From Agrocybe praecox (Eukaryota > Basidiomycota > Agaricomycetes > Agaricales > Agrocybaceae), in assembly GCA_964017145.1 (NCBI GenBank), contig OZ024844.1, positions 186,001 to 250,000 on the forward strand: 64,000 nt of DNA, in the 5' to 3' direction. A program made the position numbers and the translations under genes. The notes beneath the pieces were generated by a model, which had not been told where the DNA came from, searched no databases, and saw only the letters and a list, made by a program, of their open reading frames with translations. Below are positions 22,764-35,178 of this stretch, in pieces (within the stretch, counting starts at the first letter, position 1; every line of letters begins with the position of its first letter).

Positions 22764-25028
22764 ATGAACTTGCCTACTTTATCCGCCGCGATGAACCACT
22801 CGACCCGCGATTACACCCAAGAAAGAAATTATTCCCAAGGACTTGGCTCGTTCCCGAGTCTCCACAGGAGGGGCTCTGTAAACGCGAATTACAATGGGGA
22901 GCTTTACGAAGATTATGGCAATTCAATTTTGGAACAATGTCATGCATCTACGTCTGCGTCTACTTCCACAGGTTTCAAGCCAAAGAATACGGGCAACGCC
23001 TGCACGGCTAGGCGTTCTGGCTATTATGCGCAACCATGTAACAGACACGTGGAGAAGAATAACTTACAATTCTCGTTACCACCGTCGTGTCAGATAACCA
23101 CGTTTAGGAGGGATTTACCGCACGCCAATCATGCGCCTGATGATGATTTTGAGATTTATGGGCTGGCTAGCCACTCTATGGGGAACTCCGATACGGTTGA
23201 ACTCCCACTTATATCCTTATCGAATTTCTCGTCGAATTGGCAGGATAATTTGGAGCCTCTATCACTTCCACTTTCAGATCATCACAGAATGAACGACGAC
23301 AGGATTTATCCAGCCATGAAAATGGGATTTTCCGGTGCTGGCAAGTTATGCGATGCCCTGGAAACCATGGGATCTATCCTTTCGGACGATGAAGATTCTT
23401 CCGAACCTACGAGTCCCGAAGATATGATGAGGCCTTACCCACCCTTCTTACATATTCCACCAGACCGATGGACGACTAGCCCCGAATCTGTAGATGCAGA
23501 TCTGGACAATCCAGGCCTGGATGACGCTTCTGAAACGTCGTCTTTGTCGCCGCCTTACGAGGACGATGTTGAGCTTAGACATCGATTTCTTGAACCCGAG
23601 GAAGATGACGGCATGACGAGCAATGAGCAAGAACGACAGCAGCAGCAGCAGCAACGATACCACCCCCTAGACAAATACCCTTCTACGTCTCCTATACAAT
23701 TGTACAACAAAACCAATGACGAGCATTCTATCCCACATCCACATCCGAATTCTATCTTCCCATCTAACTTAAACTTGGGCTCAAGCCTTCCATATCCTCC
23801 GTTTTACGACTCTCGTGATGATGATCCTTCGTCACTTGCAGAAATCCCGTGTTCGCCTTCGAGAAGGAGAAGATCGATGGCGTTACCTTCATTGGAAGGT
23901 GAAAGCGAGGACAACGAGGGTGAATGCGATTCTCTGGGATTGCAACAATTCAACCAATTCAATGATAATGGTAGCTTTCATTTGCATGGGTCTGTTCATC
24001 CTCCAAAGACAAAGTCTCATTGGCTCAGCCTGCCTGGATGCGATGCGGATGACGACTTCATACCCATGGACCTCGCATCGAAGAATTACGTGCCGGACGC
24101 GAGTATCGTAGTACACAGCACGCCTCTCATACCGAACAACGGCACGAGGAGTTTGTTGATGTGGGAACCTTCCCCTGTCTCTTCGACGCGCCTGCAATCA
24201 CCTTTCGATTTGAACGCGCCGATACCGCGTTCGCCTTCTCCGGGTGATGAACTTGCCGAGTTGGAGCTGGAACTTGCGTCGAATCCGAACAAACTGGCCG
24301 AGCTCGCACCGGAAGGAGCGGAAGAGGAGGTAGCGAGACTCGTTGAGCTGAGGAGAAGGCAGAGGAGCTTGTCGAGGCTTTATTCGAGGGAGAATTACAC
24401 GAAGGAGGAAAGGGAAAGGGAGCGGGAGCGGTGTCGGGAGCTTTCGACTCTTTTGAGGATTAAGCTGAGGCTGGATGAAAGGTCAAAGGACGGTCACGAA
24501 GATGGCTACAACACTGACGCTATCAGTTCGCCGAGACGTTCGGCTTCGGTACCGACTCCTGCCAGTCCGACATCCAATCCTTCTGCTCAACGATCATCTT
24601 CGCCTTCGACTCCGAGGCGCTCAAACACCTGTTGCACATCGTCCTCGCCATCTTCAAAGCACAAGATCACCAGTATGGCGCAGCTCGTCGCTAACATGGT
24701 ATTTCATCGGCAACAGGAAGCGATGAAGAAACATTCGCCCTCCCTCCCTTCGACTCCACAACCGCATCCTTCCCCCTCTGCTTCAGCTCATGTTACCAGT
24801 GCTGGTCCCATGACGTCTCCAAAGCAACAGACAATGCGAACACCCCGATCGCCATTGAGGCAGGTGACGCTTCCTGTTGATTTGGAAATGACCTCTGAGT
24901 TGGAGGGAGTCCCTGAAGGTGATGAAACTGATGAAATTGGACCTTTGAGCCCACTTGTGCTTGCGACGTCGCCGTTGAGCTGTCATTTCCCTGATATCGC
25001 TCCGGCTTCAGCGACCAACGTATGTTGA
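22764..25028 (+). CDS. long disordered protein, unknown function
   Basis: A single open frame of 754 aa without a needed intron, unusual here. The sequence is rich in Ser, Pro and Asp with acidic patches. A six-glutamine run (QQQQQQ, about residues 291-297) is encoded by a CAG repeat. The only structured piece is a charged helix at about residues 500-570 (VARLVELRRRQRSL, KEERERERERCREL), likely a coiled coil. Towards the end is the motif ITSMAQLVANMVFHRQQEAM, then a Ser/Pro tail with SP/TP sites that kinases could use. No signal peptide or membrane helix. Composition suggests a regulatory or scaffold protein; I do not recognise a named family. A pyrimidine-rich 3' flank follows. Confidence 0.75.
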   Translation: MNLPTLSAAMNHSTRDYTQERNYSQGLGSFPSLHRRGSVNANYNGELYEDYGNSILEQCHASTSASTSTGFKPKNTGNACTARRSGYYAQPCNRHVEKNNLQFSLPPSCQITTFRRDLPHANHAPDDDFEIYGLASHSMGNSDTVELPLISLSNFSSNWQDNLEPLSLPLSDHHRMNDDRIYPAMKMGFSGAGKLCDALETMGSILSDDEDSSEPTSPEDMMRPYPPFLHIPPDRWTTSPESVDADLDNPGLDDASETSSLSPPYEDDVELRHRFLEPEEDDGMTSNEQERQQQQQQRYHPLDKYPSTSPIQLYNKTNDEHSIPHPHPNSIFPSNLNLGSSLPYPPFYDSRDDDPSSLAEIPCSPSRRRRSMALPSLEGESEDNEGECDSLGLQQFNQFNDNGSFHLHGSVHPPKTKSHWLSLPGCDADDDFIPMDLASKNYVPDASIVVHSTPLIPNNGTRSLLMWEPSPVSSTRLQSPFDLNAPIPRSPSPGDELAELELELASNPNKLAELAPEGAEEEVARLVELRRRQRSLSRLYSRENYTKEERERERERCRELSTLLRIKLRLDERSKDGHEDGYNTDAISSPRRSASVPTPASPTSNPSAQRSSSPSTPRRSNTCCTSSSPSSKHKITSMAQLVANMVFHRQQEAMKKHSPSLPSTPQPHPSPSASAHVTSAGPMTSPKQQTMRTPRSPLRQVTLPVDLEMTSELEGVPEGDETDEIGPLSPLVLATSPLSCHFPDIAPASATNVC

Positions 25029-27130
25029 GTCGTTGGGCGAGGGTAGTTGCGATATGAATTGGGGATCTGGTTAGTGTTTATTTTAGGTTTTTTTCTCTGC
25101 ATCGTCAGCTTAACAGTTTTCTTAGGCCGTACAGGTTACGCTGCTTCCTCCAATGGTCATTCATCGAGATCCTTCCCTCTTCGACGTCGTTCTATTATCA
25201 TGTCTACTCAGCATTGTCCCCCACTTGGCTTTACTTCTTTTTTTACGCTATACATACACACTAGCATGTCTCCTTTTCCTCCCTCGTCACACAAGCCAAT
25301 TACCCATTCTTAACTCTCATCCATCATTGTTTATCATCATCATACCCACCACAAATGCATTCCATTCGTATCTAGTACATCTTTATTGAATGTGCCTTTT
25401 TTATCATTTTCTCAAATGCCCGTTCGTCCGATGCATTTGTGTTGTGTGTGTTTACGGAGCTTACTTCCTCGGGGGGTGTGACGAATTTCGCAAAATGGAG
25501 TGTCGTAGGATGCGAAAGTATCATACTATGGTTTTGTTTAATTTTTCTTTCGCGTGGTGGAGATTCGGATGTGTTCCTTTCCTCTTACAATGTACATCAA
25601 TATCAATTATTCTCGTTTCTTTTTTTCTTTCTTTCCTTCCATCTTCTGGATGTATCTATATTGCAGGCCTTTTCTCTTCTCTTCTCTTCTTTTTTCTTTC
25701 ATGCCCTCGAAAACATGCATTATGGTTTTCCCCATCTTTTCAGGTTTTTTCTTCGAATGTTTTATGCTGCTCCTGCGTTCCACTTCTATTCAGAAGGACG
25801 TTTTATTTTATGGTTCTCAAATAATATTTTCTCTGTTATGACGTCGCGCGATACCTCCCTACCTAGTAAACCCTATGTTTCCTCTCTTTATGTATATCTG
25901 AATAGTGAATTCTTCATTTTCGTCGTATTTTTTGTTTCGCCTTCCCTATGTTTGAGGAGGATCAGACGTTAAACCAACTAATAGTGATACGTTTGGCAAG
26001 TGCGGAACAAGCATCTGTACTCCATCAGTGGCTTCTCTTATCGTTATCAACCACTTAGCCATTTACGTTCCGATGAACTTGATATGGACCTAATTCATTT
26101 GCTTAGAACGCGGAGCGTTTACGAAGATTAGCTTACAGTGCGCAGCCCGGAGAGGACAGGTATTCTGAGCGGTATATGCACATCTACTCCCTCTATAGCC
26201 CATCTTTGAATAACATGGATTTCACTTTTCGAGCGAACGTTGAACATCTTGACGGTTGACCTGGACTGTGCAGGTAGGTGGTGCCGTGACGGCGCCGCAT
26301 ATCGGCGCTTAAAGTAAACGCTCCGATTGAAGTCCGCTCAGAATGGAAATAAGCCGCTATAAATACGAAAGCGTCATAACTGATTTGAATTGATTCATTC
26401 TCCCTGACCTGACCTCACTTGCTCCGACCCACATAGGATCTACTTTCAACCATCGTGTTCTTTAACGAAAATCACCTAAATCGTTGGAAGAAGGACGTCA
26501 GATAAGACACAACGAGAAGGCTGCGCTTAAGTTTGCCAAGCTGTTGTCTTGGACTATTGTCTTGGAAATCTAGAAATTCGTTCAGCTCATAACCATCGGT
26601 ATCTTACTAGGTTGGATCGAGTTTCTTTCTGAACTGGAGTGTGACTCTGGCACTTACTTATACCACGCATGTGGTATCTCATTCTATCAGACCGCTTACA
26701 AGAATAAAATCGCAATCCAACCCGAACGGAACACGAGAAAGATACAGGACTCTAGGACTCGACGCTTACGCTTTGCCTAAACGATGCCAGGAGGAAAACG
26801 TAACCCACTCAGCATGTCAAATATACTTGAACAGCTTGGGCAGGTCGTACAGAATACGAAAGAGAAAGTACGTATCTATTTTTATCAAACCATACAGGCG
26901 CCAAGTTCTCTTTCTGTCGCTGCGAGCATTTATTTTTATCTCTTCTTACGCCATTGAAGCTGGGATCTGTTAAACAAAACTAACAAATCAAAATTGACAC
27001 GTACTGTCTTTAATACCAGCTGCAAATCATCTTGATAGCCATTTTCTAACGTCGTATCGAATAGGTCCAATCCGCAAATGACACCCTCCACTCGCAGAAG
27101 ACGCACACGAAATCCACAATCACTAAGAAG
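25029..27130. other. 3' flank and intergenic, pyrimidine-rich
   Basis: From about 25050 to 25970 the plus strand is strongly T/C-rich with long T runs; the Phe-rich frames in it are artefacts of composition. It is best read as a long 3' untranslated region of the gene ending at 25028. From 26000 to 27130 I see no gene; the end holds the promoter of the C2 gene. Confidence 0.45.
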
Positions 27131-28842
27131 ATGGGCGAGCACGGTCATTTAATACCATATGTTGATTTAGTGATTCAGGTATGTATTATTTCATTCCCTT
27201 TCTTTCATGTTGAATTGAATCATTTTCTTCCCTCTTCGCGTGCACAGTTTATCGGTGCTTCAGGTCTGCCCAAGATGGACGTTGTAGGATCTGCAGATCC
27301 TTATATCGTCGCAACGCTAGACGATCAAATATCCTTTGTGTACGATTGTTTTGCTTATCAAATTTCCCTGACTCATAAACATTGGCACAGATCGCAAGTC
27401 AAACAGGGCACTCTTTCACCTATATGGAACGAGCTATGGCGCGTGAAGAATGTACCCGCTCTTGCGGATTTGCACATAAAGTTGATGGATAAGGACGAAG
27501 GTATGATAACTGACGACTACATTGGGAAAGCAAAGACGAGTGTGTCCGCTGGCGCAAAGGAGTTGGAAATTGAGGGCCCAGTGCTGCATCTAAGAAGAAA
27601 TAGGGGGACGATATGGGTCAAGGTATTGTTTGTATTCTCCGTGCATCCTTAACCAATAATATTAATATAATTCAGATTGAGTCAACTCCCTCTCAAGATC
27701 CCTCCCCGCCTGCCCACCCCTACCTATTTGATGGCCCCATCCGCTTTTCGAGGCACTACTCTCCTACCGTTGGTGCCTTTACCAACCTAGATCAAGCCCG
27801 ACTGTACTCGACATGGAAGGTTTACCTCAAGAGCGTGCCGTTGTTCTTCGGGGATACACATCAAGGATGGAACAAGAATTATAAAGCTGCTCAGAGCATA
27901 TTTTCCCCAGGACCGACGGCGCTAGCTGTTCGAAGCGGAATCCAGGCTGGTCATAGAATGTTGTACGCGCGCACGGGGAGGAATGGCTTCGGGGTTGTCG
28001 GATGTGGTGGGCGCAATCACGATAGTTCTGCTACAGGAGCCGGTATAGCGAAAGACGAAGGAGAGAACCATACGATTGCGTTCACACAGCTTTTATTACA
28101 TGGAGATGTGCCTGTTGGTGTGCGCCCCGGGTGGGGAGCTACACGTTCATCGTCCCTGTTCTCCAAATCGCACTCGAGGACGGGATCACAGCCCAACAAT
28201 AATGACCAACCGGATATCAATATTGAACCAAAACCGACGCCCGAATCAGTTGATCAACTAACGCTCACGTCTACATCTCCCTTCGCACATCGCATCAAAC
28301 CAGCCGTGTACACATATATCATTTCATCTGACGATGAGTCCTTCAGGTTCTCAGAAACTGGCGCAGCGTTCTTTGTCGACTTTGCGTCCAAGCACGCACT
28401 GCATTCTAATTGCGCCACGCGGGTACGCTATTCGGGTGAATTCCACCCGCGCCCATGCATCCCTGGTGTTTCTGGCGGAGGTGGCTGGTCAGTATTCAAC
28501 GAGTCCATGCAGGATGACGAAGTCGACTGGGAGCTGGTGATTGATAACAACAGCGGGACGTACTCTCCTTCGAAAGATATGCTCCCTGCTTTGCGAAATC
28601 TTCTAGAGTATAATTTCCCAGGGTTGGGGATCGTTGCACTTGATCATGGGGACGAGGAACTCACGAAGAGTAGCGAAGCGTGTAGGGAGTATGCAATTCG
28701 CTGCAGGGGAGTAACTGCTCCAGCAGGAAGTAATAGGGCGGGTGGGGAGGCGGTGAAGGAAGAAAAGACGCTTGTACAGGTTGCGATGGAGGCTACTGAG
28801 AAAGAGGTTAAGACGGTGGAGGGAAAGGTGGAGGGAAAGTGA
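27131..28842 (+). CDS. C2 domain-containing protein
   Basis: Model: exons 27131-27178, 27248-27339, 27391-27622 and 27676-28842, 512 aa. Residues 8 to about 125 are a C2 domain: FIGASGLPKMDVVGSADPYI, SPIWNELW, LMDKDEGMITDDYIGK, with the aspartates expected of a Ca2+/phospholipid site. The rest is a conserved fungal module: FDGPIRFSRHYSPTVG, STWKVYLKSVPLFFGD, AVRSGIQAGHRMLYART, SSDDESFRFSETGAAFFVDF and WELVIDNNSGTYSPSK. From memory this second module recurs in basidiomycete C2 proteins of unknown biochemical role. A membrane-recruited cytosolic protein is inferred. A variable insertion lies at about residues 255-315, rich in Ser/Asn. Confidence 0.85.
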
Positions 28843-29043
28843 GGAGTGAACACCCGAATTTACCCAAATATTTCGCATGTCATCCTGATAATTACCTGGA
28901 TATGATCCAGAAAAATCTTGTACTATTACTAGTAACTACGAGTACTATTACCACTAAACGGATTTAGCTGACTCGGACAATGCTTCATGCGAATTATCAA
29001 ACCTTATCCCTCCTGACGGAATAGAAAAAAGCAATCCAAGGAT

Positions 29044-30440
29044 TTAAAATATCCTACAAGAAATTCGGGAGTTAATAAGCAGCTCTGAAATCCAAAATGA
29101 GTACGAGTCCGGCATCTTACTAACCCTTTGGGAGCAATATATGACGCATTGTAGTAAAGGCGCTAACGGTATTCACCAATAACATCGATCCTCAATCCTG
29201 AGATAGTATTAAATTGAAAGCTACGGACCTATAGCCATTGTCAAATCTGAGGCAATATATGAGGCTGAAGTGCCTAGTGAAAGTGTCGTCGGGACTCTAT
29301 ATCACGTTCTCTCATATCAGCGATAGGTTTGCATCTTCAAGAGGGAAACAACTTATTGGTACTTACATTATGCTGATAATCACGACGACGTTGAGAGTGC
29401 AGACCCTTATAATTAACGACGTCGAAAGTAAGTCGCTTTCAAAAACAGTTTTACTGTGCGATTCATGCTTAATCTGTCGAAAGCGTAGGATGACAAGCGC
29501 TGGTGCATGTTATAATTTGTCAATCGTAATACTTTTAAAAAGGTATTAAAAATGTACTTTACCCTGTAAAACCATTATACCTGCGCAGGCTACAAGCCCG
29601 AGAAGGTATAAAATGTGGAACCTACAGTCGGGGGAGCATATGATTTTTTCCGTATGAAGAGGACAGTAATGTCAGCGTAGGTGTAGTTACTTACAGAAGG
29701 TCCTGTTGGATGAGGTGACATCTCATCCCCGTCAAGTCGCGCACCACAATCGAGGGATTTTGAGTGGCTTTCTGAGATGCTGGGGATCAGCGAGTGCTTG
29801 CAAATAAATCATCGCGGGAAATCATTACTTACGATAGCAACAAAGGCAAATATACCACTGGAGACTAAGACAGGAATAACAGTTGGCTGGGAAGTGGGAA
29901 CGATTTTTAGTGGATTTTTTAGTGAATTTTGGGGTGTAGCTTTTGTGGCTTGCGACCTACCAGAATCATAGTGTATAGTATCGGTAGTGGTCCACGATTG
30001 TTACTTACTTGAGCAAGTAGGAAATAGATCTTTTATTATTCGTCAATGGGTGTGTGGGGGAAAGGAGGAAGAACTTAGCGCACCTGTGAGAGTAGGGCAC
30101 AAGCAAGAAGCATGCTTCTGGTCAAGTTGATTTTGGAAAATATTGGATACTGCATTTCGTTAACAGTCTAGCTAACTTACAAGGGATATAGTGCATATGT
30201 AGCGGTAGCTTGCAAAAAGCAAGGAATTCTTGCAGGAGGAGGTCCACTCTGTTATCCTATTATCATGACATTCGTGCCGCTGAACAGGATAGAGGAACCT
30301 AACAAGCTGTACCAGGTTAGCATTCTTGTCACACGGCGGGATGCTAGCGCAGTGAGCAGAATAAGAGTGAGTAGAGCGGTACTGGCAATAGAGCAAAAAT
30401 TGAAAGCAATTTTGATCGACGTTGATGCTTGCGGTGTCAT
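29044..30440 (-). pseudogene. 7TM receptor-like gene copy 2, one nonsense codon
   Basis: Nine exons on the complement: 30181-30440, 30084-30117, 29961-30029, 29833-29886, 29695-29771, 29563-29621, 29367-29499, 29229-29296 and 29044-29162. Lengths 34, 54, 59 and 68 are identical to the intact copy at 37044, and the others differ by whole codons. All splice sites are intact. Blocks: FNFCSIASTALLTLILLTAL, GTNVMIIG, RDLTGMRCHL, TLSLGTSASYIASD. The only lesion is TAA at 30252-30254 (codon 63), replacing the Gln that follows MG in the intact copy; a CAA to TAA change would suffice. The gene is adjacent to the MFS gene at 30692 in the same orientation. Probably a young pseudogene; a sequence error cannot be excluded. 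Confidence 0.8.
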
Positions 30441-30691
30441 ATTGCCTAGTCTGTAGAGAGGTTAGAAACAGCCCTGTTTATGCGTCTTTTATGAAGGACG
30501 TGAGGTAGATCCTGACAAAAATGATATTCCAAAAATGGTAGGTTCTGATGAGATGTCAAGATGAATGCCATGATCTTGAGAAAACGTTGGTGTCAAATAA
30601 TTCCACTACTCGCAATTTTTATCCCAAAATAACATATGAGTCATTTGCAACCTAGTCGCAGACTGTGTCCAATGAGGACATCCCGAGCGGG

Positions 30692-32803
30692 TTAATTATT
30701 TACGGCAGTTGAGAATCCAACATCAACATAGGCTCTCATCTGATCGCCATATGTTATGATTAACCATAAAAGGCTTCAAGTATGTGAAAATGATACGATT
30801 AGGACAGATGGTGGTTATTGGAGATGTTGGCTCACCCTAATCCAATCCATACCAGCCCTGCGCACATCGCGTTCGTCGCAGCAACTCCGAAGTGATTGAT
30901 CATTGGTAGGACGACTGATATACCTGCAGCCATGAGTACAGACCGCAGGCCCCTTAGGTTATTACCGACGTCAGCCCAGTAGCAAGCACATTCAGAATGA
31001 TACGCGACTCACCCATTCGCAGCCAACGCCTCAGCGCTGCGCGTATGCAGGACGTCGACGAGGTATGCCGCACATGGACCGAATGCCATCTCAACCTAGA
31101 TATTATACAAATCAGATCTAATTTCTTATACCTGTAGTGAGATACATACCCCAATGCCGTTGACATAGAGACATACAAGACAAGTATATAGTCCCACCTT
31201 ACCGTCGACAAATTGGTTAACTAACCCGTAGATTACCAGGGGAACGGGAATGAGCAATGCGAAAGGAAGCAACGCTGCGCGGAGACGGTCTTCGGGATAC
31301 CATATACCACCACGCTTTTTGCGCCAGGTGATGACGGTGCGATCAGATATACGACCAACAATCGCCGCACCAGCTGTAAAATAATACCATCAATCGGTAT
31401 CAACAAGTCAAAATCAGGATGTAATATGCAGGTAACACACTGATGTTACCAAACCCAGCTGGTATGAAACAGGCTCCAATAAAAGCCTCGTTGGAGATGT
31501 TGTATCGCTCCCCCTAGTAGGTGAGATAAGGTTATACGGTGTAGTCAGAGATATGATCACGCACGATAGTATAAGCAAGGGGAACAAGCAAAACTTGTAT
31601 TTCATGAGCATTTCAAAAGACCCTGGTGAAGGATTCCCGAATCATCAAGAAACATACCGAATACCGTCATCAAAGAAGTGGACAGAATTATCGACTAGGT
31701 AGTATAATATTACGTTTAGCAACTGGGAAACAATTTACAAAGATACTAATATCAAAAACGACTTACAATCAAAAAGAGATTCGGGCTGCGAAGTAATAGC
31801 ATCGGCCTAAGAGGGTTGACAAATACGAACCCCACTGTTTTAAGTTCTGGGGAGTCCGGTCCTCGAAGCTTGTCTACCCCTCGCGCGCCAGGATGGCTGG
31901 TGTCCGGGAAGAAAATATACATGACGACAAAGATGATAAAACCGACGGCACCTAATATGCCTTGCATAACTCTCCATCCTGAAGACCACTGAACAGCAGC
32001 CCATCCTACATTTGCGATTTTAAAAAAATAAGAAAATAATCAAAACTAGGCCCCTTACCGCCTATTAACGGCGCCGAGGACGGTCCAAGTAAAATAGCCT
32101 CTAGAAATGTCAGAGGGCTCTTTCCCCAACAGTAAAACTTGACTTACCGCTAGGAATATCGCCATACCTCTCCCTCGCTCCTCTAGCTTATAAATATCCC
32201 CGATAACACCTGCTCCCAATACCATCCCAGGCGACGCGCCGAGTGATTGAACGAAGCGCCAGAACAGTAACGAATAGATCGTTGGGGCGGTTGCACTTCC
32301 CAAAGAACCAATCACCATCACCGGAAGGGAATATGTATATGTATACCTCCGGCCGTCTGAATAGTTGCAGAAATGAAGCTATAATGCCATCAACAGAAAA
32401 CGCGATCACTTACAGAAGGTGGAATAGGATCCACCGATCAATCCTCCTAACGACGACGCGAAAGCGGACAAGCCCACGGCCAGACTGGGACGTTTTCAAC
32501 GTTCAGATGCATTCGTGGGAGGCATAACTTCGTGGTCGTACTTCACCATGGACCCGGTGGTGTTTAAATCGCGTGCGATTCGGGGTATCGATGGGGTAAA
32601 TGTGCCAGTCACCAGTACTGGGACATCAGCGTCAGTTTTTTTTGGTACTGCCCATTTATCGAGTCAAACTTACATGGCATAAGACCACAGATAGAGACCA
32701 TCGCCACTATGGCGCGTTTCCTCTTTGGTGAAAATCGATTATACACTGCATCGTGATCGAGCTGGACGTTCTCGGCGAGTAGGGGAGTTTCTTCAGACAC
32801 CAT
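30692..32803 (-). CDS. MFS transporter (DHA1-like), intact
   Basis: Thirteen exons on the complement: 32674-32803, 32542-32617, 32414-32484, 32148-32356, 32059-32098, 31767-32005, 31658-31694, 31565-31593, 31441-31513, 31150-31373, 31013-31095, 30836-30952 and 30692-30773; 469 aa. Nine exon lengths are identical to those of the transporter at 17271 (71, 209, 40, 37, 29, 73, 224, 83, 82). It starts MVSEETPLLAENVQ; a dileucine-like ETPLL sits in the N-terminal tail, as often in vacuolar or plasma-membrane MFS proteins. It has FYGRR in the loop 2-3 signature, GDIYKLEERGRGMAIF, and GIWYPEDRLRAALLP before helix 9-10. It is inferred to export small hydrophobic compounds by proton antiport; the substrate is unknown. 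Confidence 0.88.
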
Positions 32804-33157
32804 CGATGACAGGTTAGGCCTTTAGGAACAAGATGTAGCAGAGCGCTGCTGGGAGCTTAATATCTTGGTTGTACAGAGTATTCTTTTGTGATTCACCAAG
32901 GTTGAAAAAACTTGAAATGACTCGAACGGCACTGTGTGCGTGCCATGTAACCAGAAGCTTTCTGTCGGGTAAATTTGAAATCCCGAAAGCCCGATGTCGT
33001 CATTGAAATACATATTCTACTTTGCGAAGCAGGCGTACCGTGCGCAAGTATGCCTAGATGAATAGCCGCCGTTTTCAGATGAGCGAGTACCAATTTTTAT
33101 TAATTGTGAACTCAAAAGCTTCTCAAACTTTTGAACATATATTATTACCCAGTAGTA
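32804..33157. other. intergenic, 354 bases
   Basis: Holds the promoter of the minus-strand MFS gene and the 3' flank of the next minus-strand gene. No additional feature seen. Confidence 0.5.
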
Positions 33158-35015
33158 CTATCGCATCACATCATCACTAGTGGTCTCCTGTGAATACGCC
33201 CTTCGGGTCCAGTAAAAACCATAATCTCCAGTGCTAAGTCCAGTGCTAGAGGAGGCACACGAGTAACACTCGTCCGAAGATGTGATAGTCGTGTTGTGTG
33301 TGCTGTTAACCCCTGCTTGCTCGTCTTCGGAGAGAGTTGTTGTATCCAAGCTTTTTTTCAACGATACGTAACTGAGTACAGCTGACTCGAAGGCACCTTG
33401 CCCCTCGCAGATGGATGAGAGATTGAGCTTGTTACGCTGTAAATATTTTGCCATGTCATTACTATATCCAGCGTTTTTAAGAAATCCGGGAAGCCATCTC
33501 ATCGCATAGAGATACGTGTTCGAAGTTGTGACTCGAATACCGTATCCTTTGACGATTTGCATTGTGATTCGAAAGGCGACGGGCGGCCCATAACGTGATT
33601 TGTCTTTGATATCTGTTGGACTGGATAACGGGAATATTAGTGTTTTTAGCAATAAAAAAGAGAAAATACAAACACCAAATACGTAAATAGAAACTCTGCA
33701 AGAGTCCTGACCATCAGTAAGTCCCTGTCCGCGCGCTTGCCGAGTTCAGTACAGCGAGTAGGATCTTCAAGGTATTCTGAAAACATCTTGAAAAATGCGC
33801 TTTTATGGGACACACGGCCGCCAAGTACCCACAAACCGGATGATGTGAAGCGAAACTGCGAGTTGCTTAGATCGTCCACAGGATAGCTCAGGCGAGAGAG
33901 AATCCTACGCATATAAACAAAGCTGCGGCCGTTGTATGACTTTGCATAGAACGGGTGCTGAAGAGAAGCAATAACTCTCCAAACATGACTCTGTTGCGCA
34001 TATGGTCTCAGAGCCGAGCTAACCCAATTATCCCAGCGAGTAAGGTGGTGCAGATATAAGCTGTCAGGGAATCCTAAGCTGGTCATAGAGAAATATTCCT
34101 AGATGAAAATGATGAGTTGGATTGACTTTGCACGTCTATCAAATAGATATGCTATACCCGCCCTTTAATCCATAACATTAGTTGAGAGACAAGGTCCAAG
34201 ATATCCCATTGTGGTAGTAGTGTTTGACGTAATAGCTGAAGGTATGCATCCATATCGAGTTCAAACAGTTCGCGCCAAAGTTCGTCACTTGTTTCGGTTA
34301 TTTTCGTGCATGTCGCTACAAAGAGGCGACATACAACAAGTAAACTTTTGGGACTCATTTCTACGGTAATAATAATGGTCAGAGAATGTTGTTGAACTTG
34401 AAATGGGTTCTCACCTCGAGCCGTGGGGAATATAGAAGGTAAATGTAATAGAAACGTATGCGTTAACTCCTTGTAGCTCGTCTGTGGGTCCAGATGAAAA
34501 TCTCCAGACCTTGTCCTATCCGTCAAGTATTCCTTGAAGTCTTTCCGGATGACGCGCAAAGGACGGTTTATATCATCCGGGTGCTCGTCCAGGACGTTTC
34601 TGTCAGTACAGAATGTTAACGTATCGAGATCGCTTAAAGTAGCCTCCACATCCGACTCTTGATGTCCCAGGATTTCGGCCAGCATAGAAAGGCCCTTTCC
34701 AAAAGGAAAAGAGAAATTTGAAAAGCAGAGGAATTTTAAAATATCCATACAGCAATCTTCGTGTGAGACGCAGCACAGAGTACGATAGTAAAACGCGTCT
34801 CCGCGATCGCCTAAAGTTTCCGTAGCTCGCAACGCGTCTTCCCATGTCGCGTCTTCCCCTGCTATCGGCATATTGACTTCGCAGTCTGTAAGTGATTGTG
34901 TCGCTCGTTGAGATCGTGCAGACTCTAATGATGGCTGGGAAAAATTAGGTGCCAATTTGAGGAGTGTGGTTGACTTCCACGAGAGCGACAACCGATGTTG
35001 AACTTTTCGTGCCAT
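33158..35015 (-). CDS. C-terminal half of a NACHT-type protein, lacking the NACHT domain
   Basis: Model on the complement: exons 34158-35015, 33683-34098 and 33158-33620, in frame, 578 aa. The block before and including HPDDINRPLRVIRKDFKEYL, then TRSGDFHLD, matches the winged-helix region that follows NACHT in the complete protein at 49084-51686 (there LRILHASLEDYLLDMSRSG). No P-loop or Walker B is present. Upstream of the start codon no NACHT exon is found, only the unrelated gene at 35179. The end has a distinctive tail, SSSTGLSTGDYGFYWTRRAY, shared with that neighbour. This is either a truncated paralogue still under an open frame or an adaptor-like derivative. Confidence 0.65.
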
Positions 35016-35178
35016 GCCGCTTACTTAATTATTTAGTGATGTCAAATCGTCTCATTAGAACATACAAAGCTATTTTTAATACGTTCGACTTCTTTGTAAG
35101 AGATAAAAGGGAGACTCTACCTTCAAATATCTTCCATCTTCAAAGTCAGAATTTTTTTTTTTTTTTTAAAAAAGGCAT

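Noticed and set aside
25390..25972. Phe-rich, membrane-like frames of 95-177 aa
   Set aside because: They come from T-rich sequence; overlapping frames all look hydrophobic and have no splice or start context.
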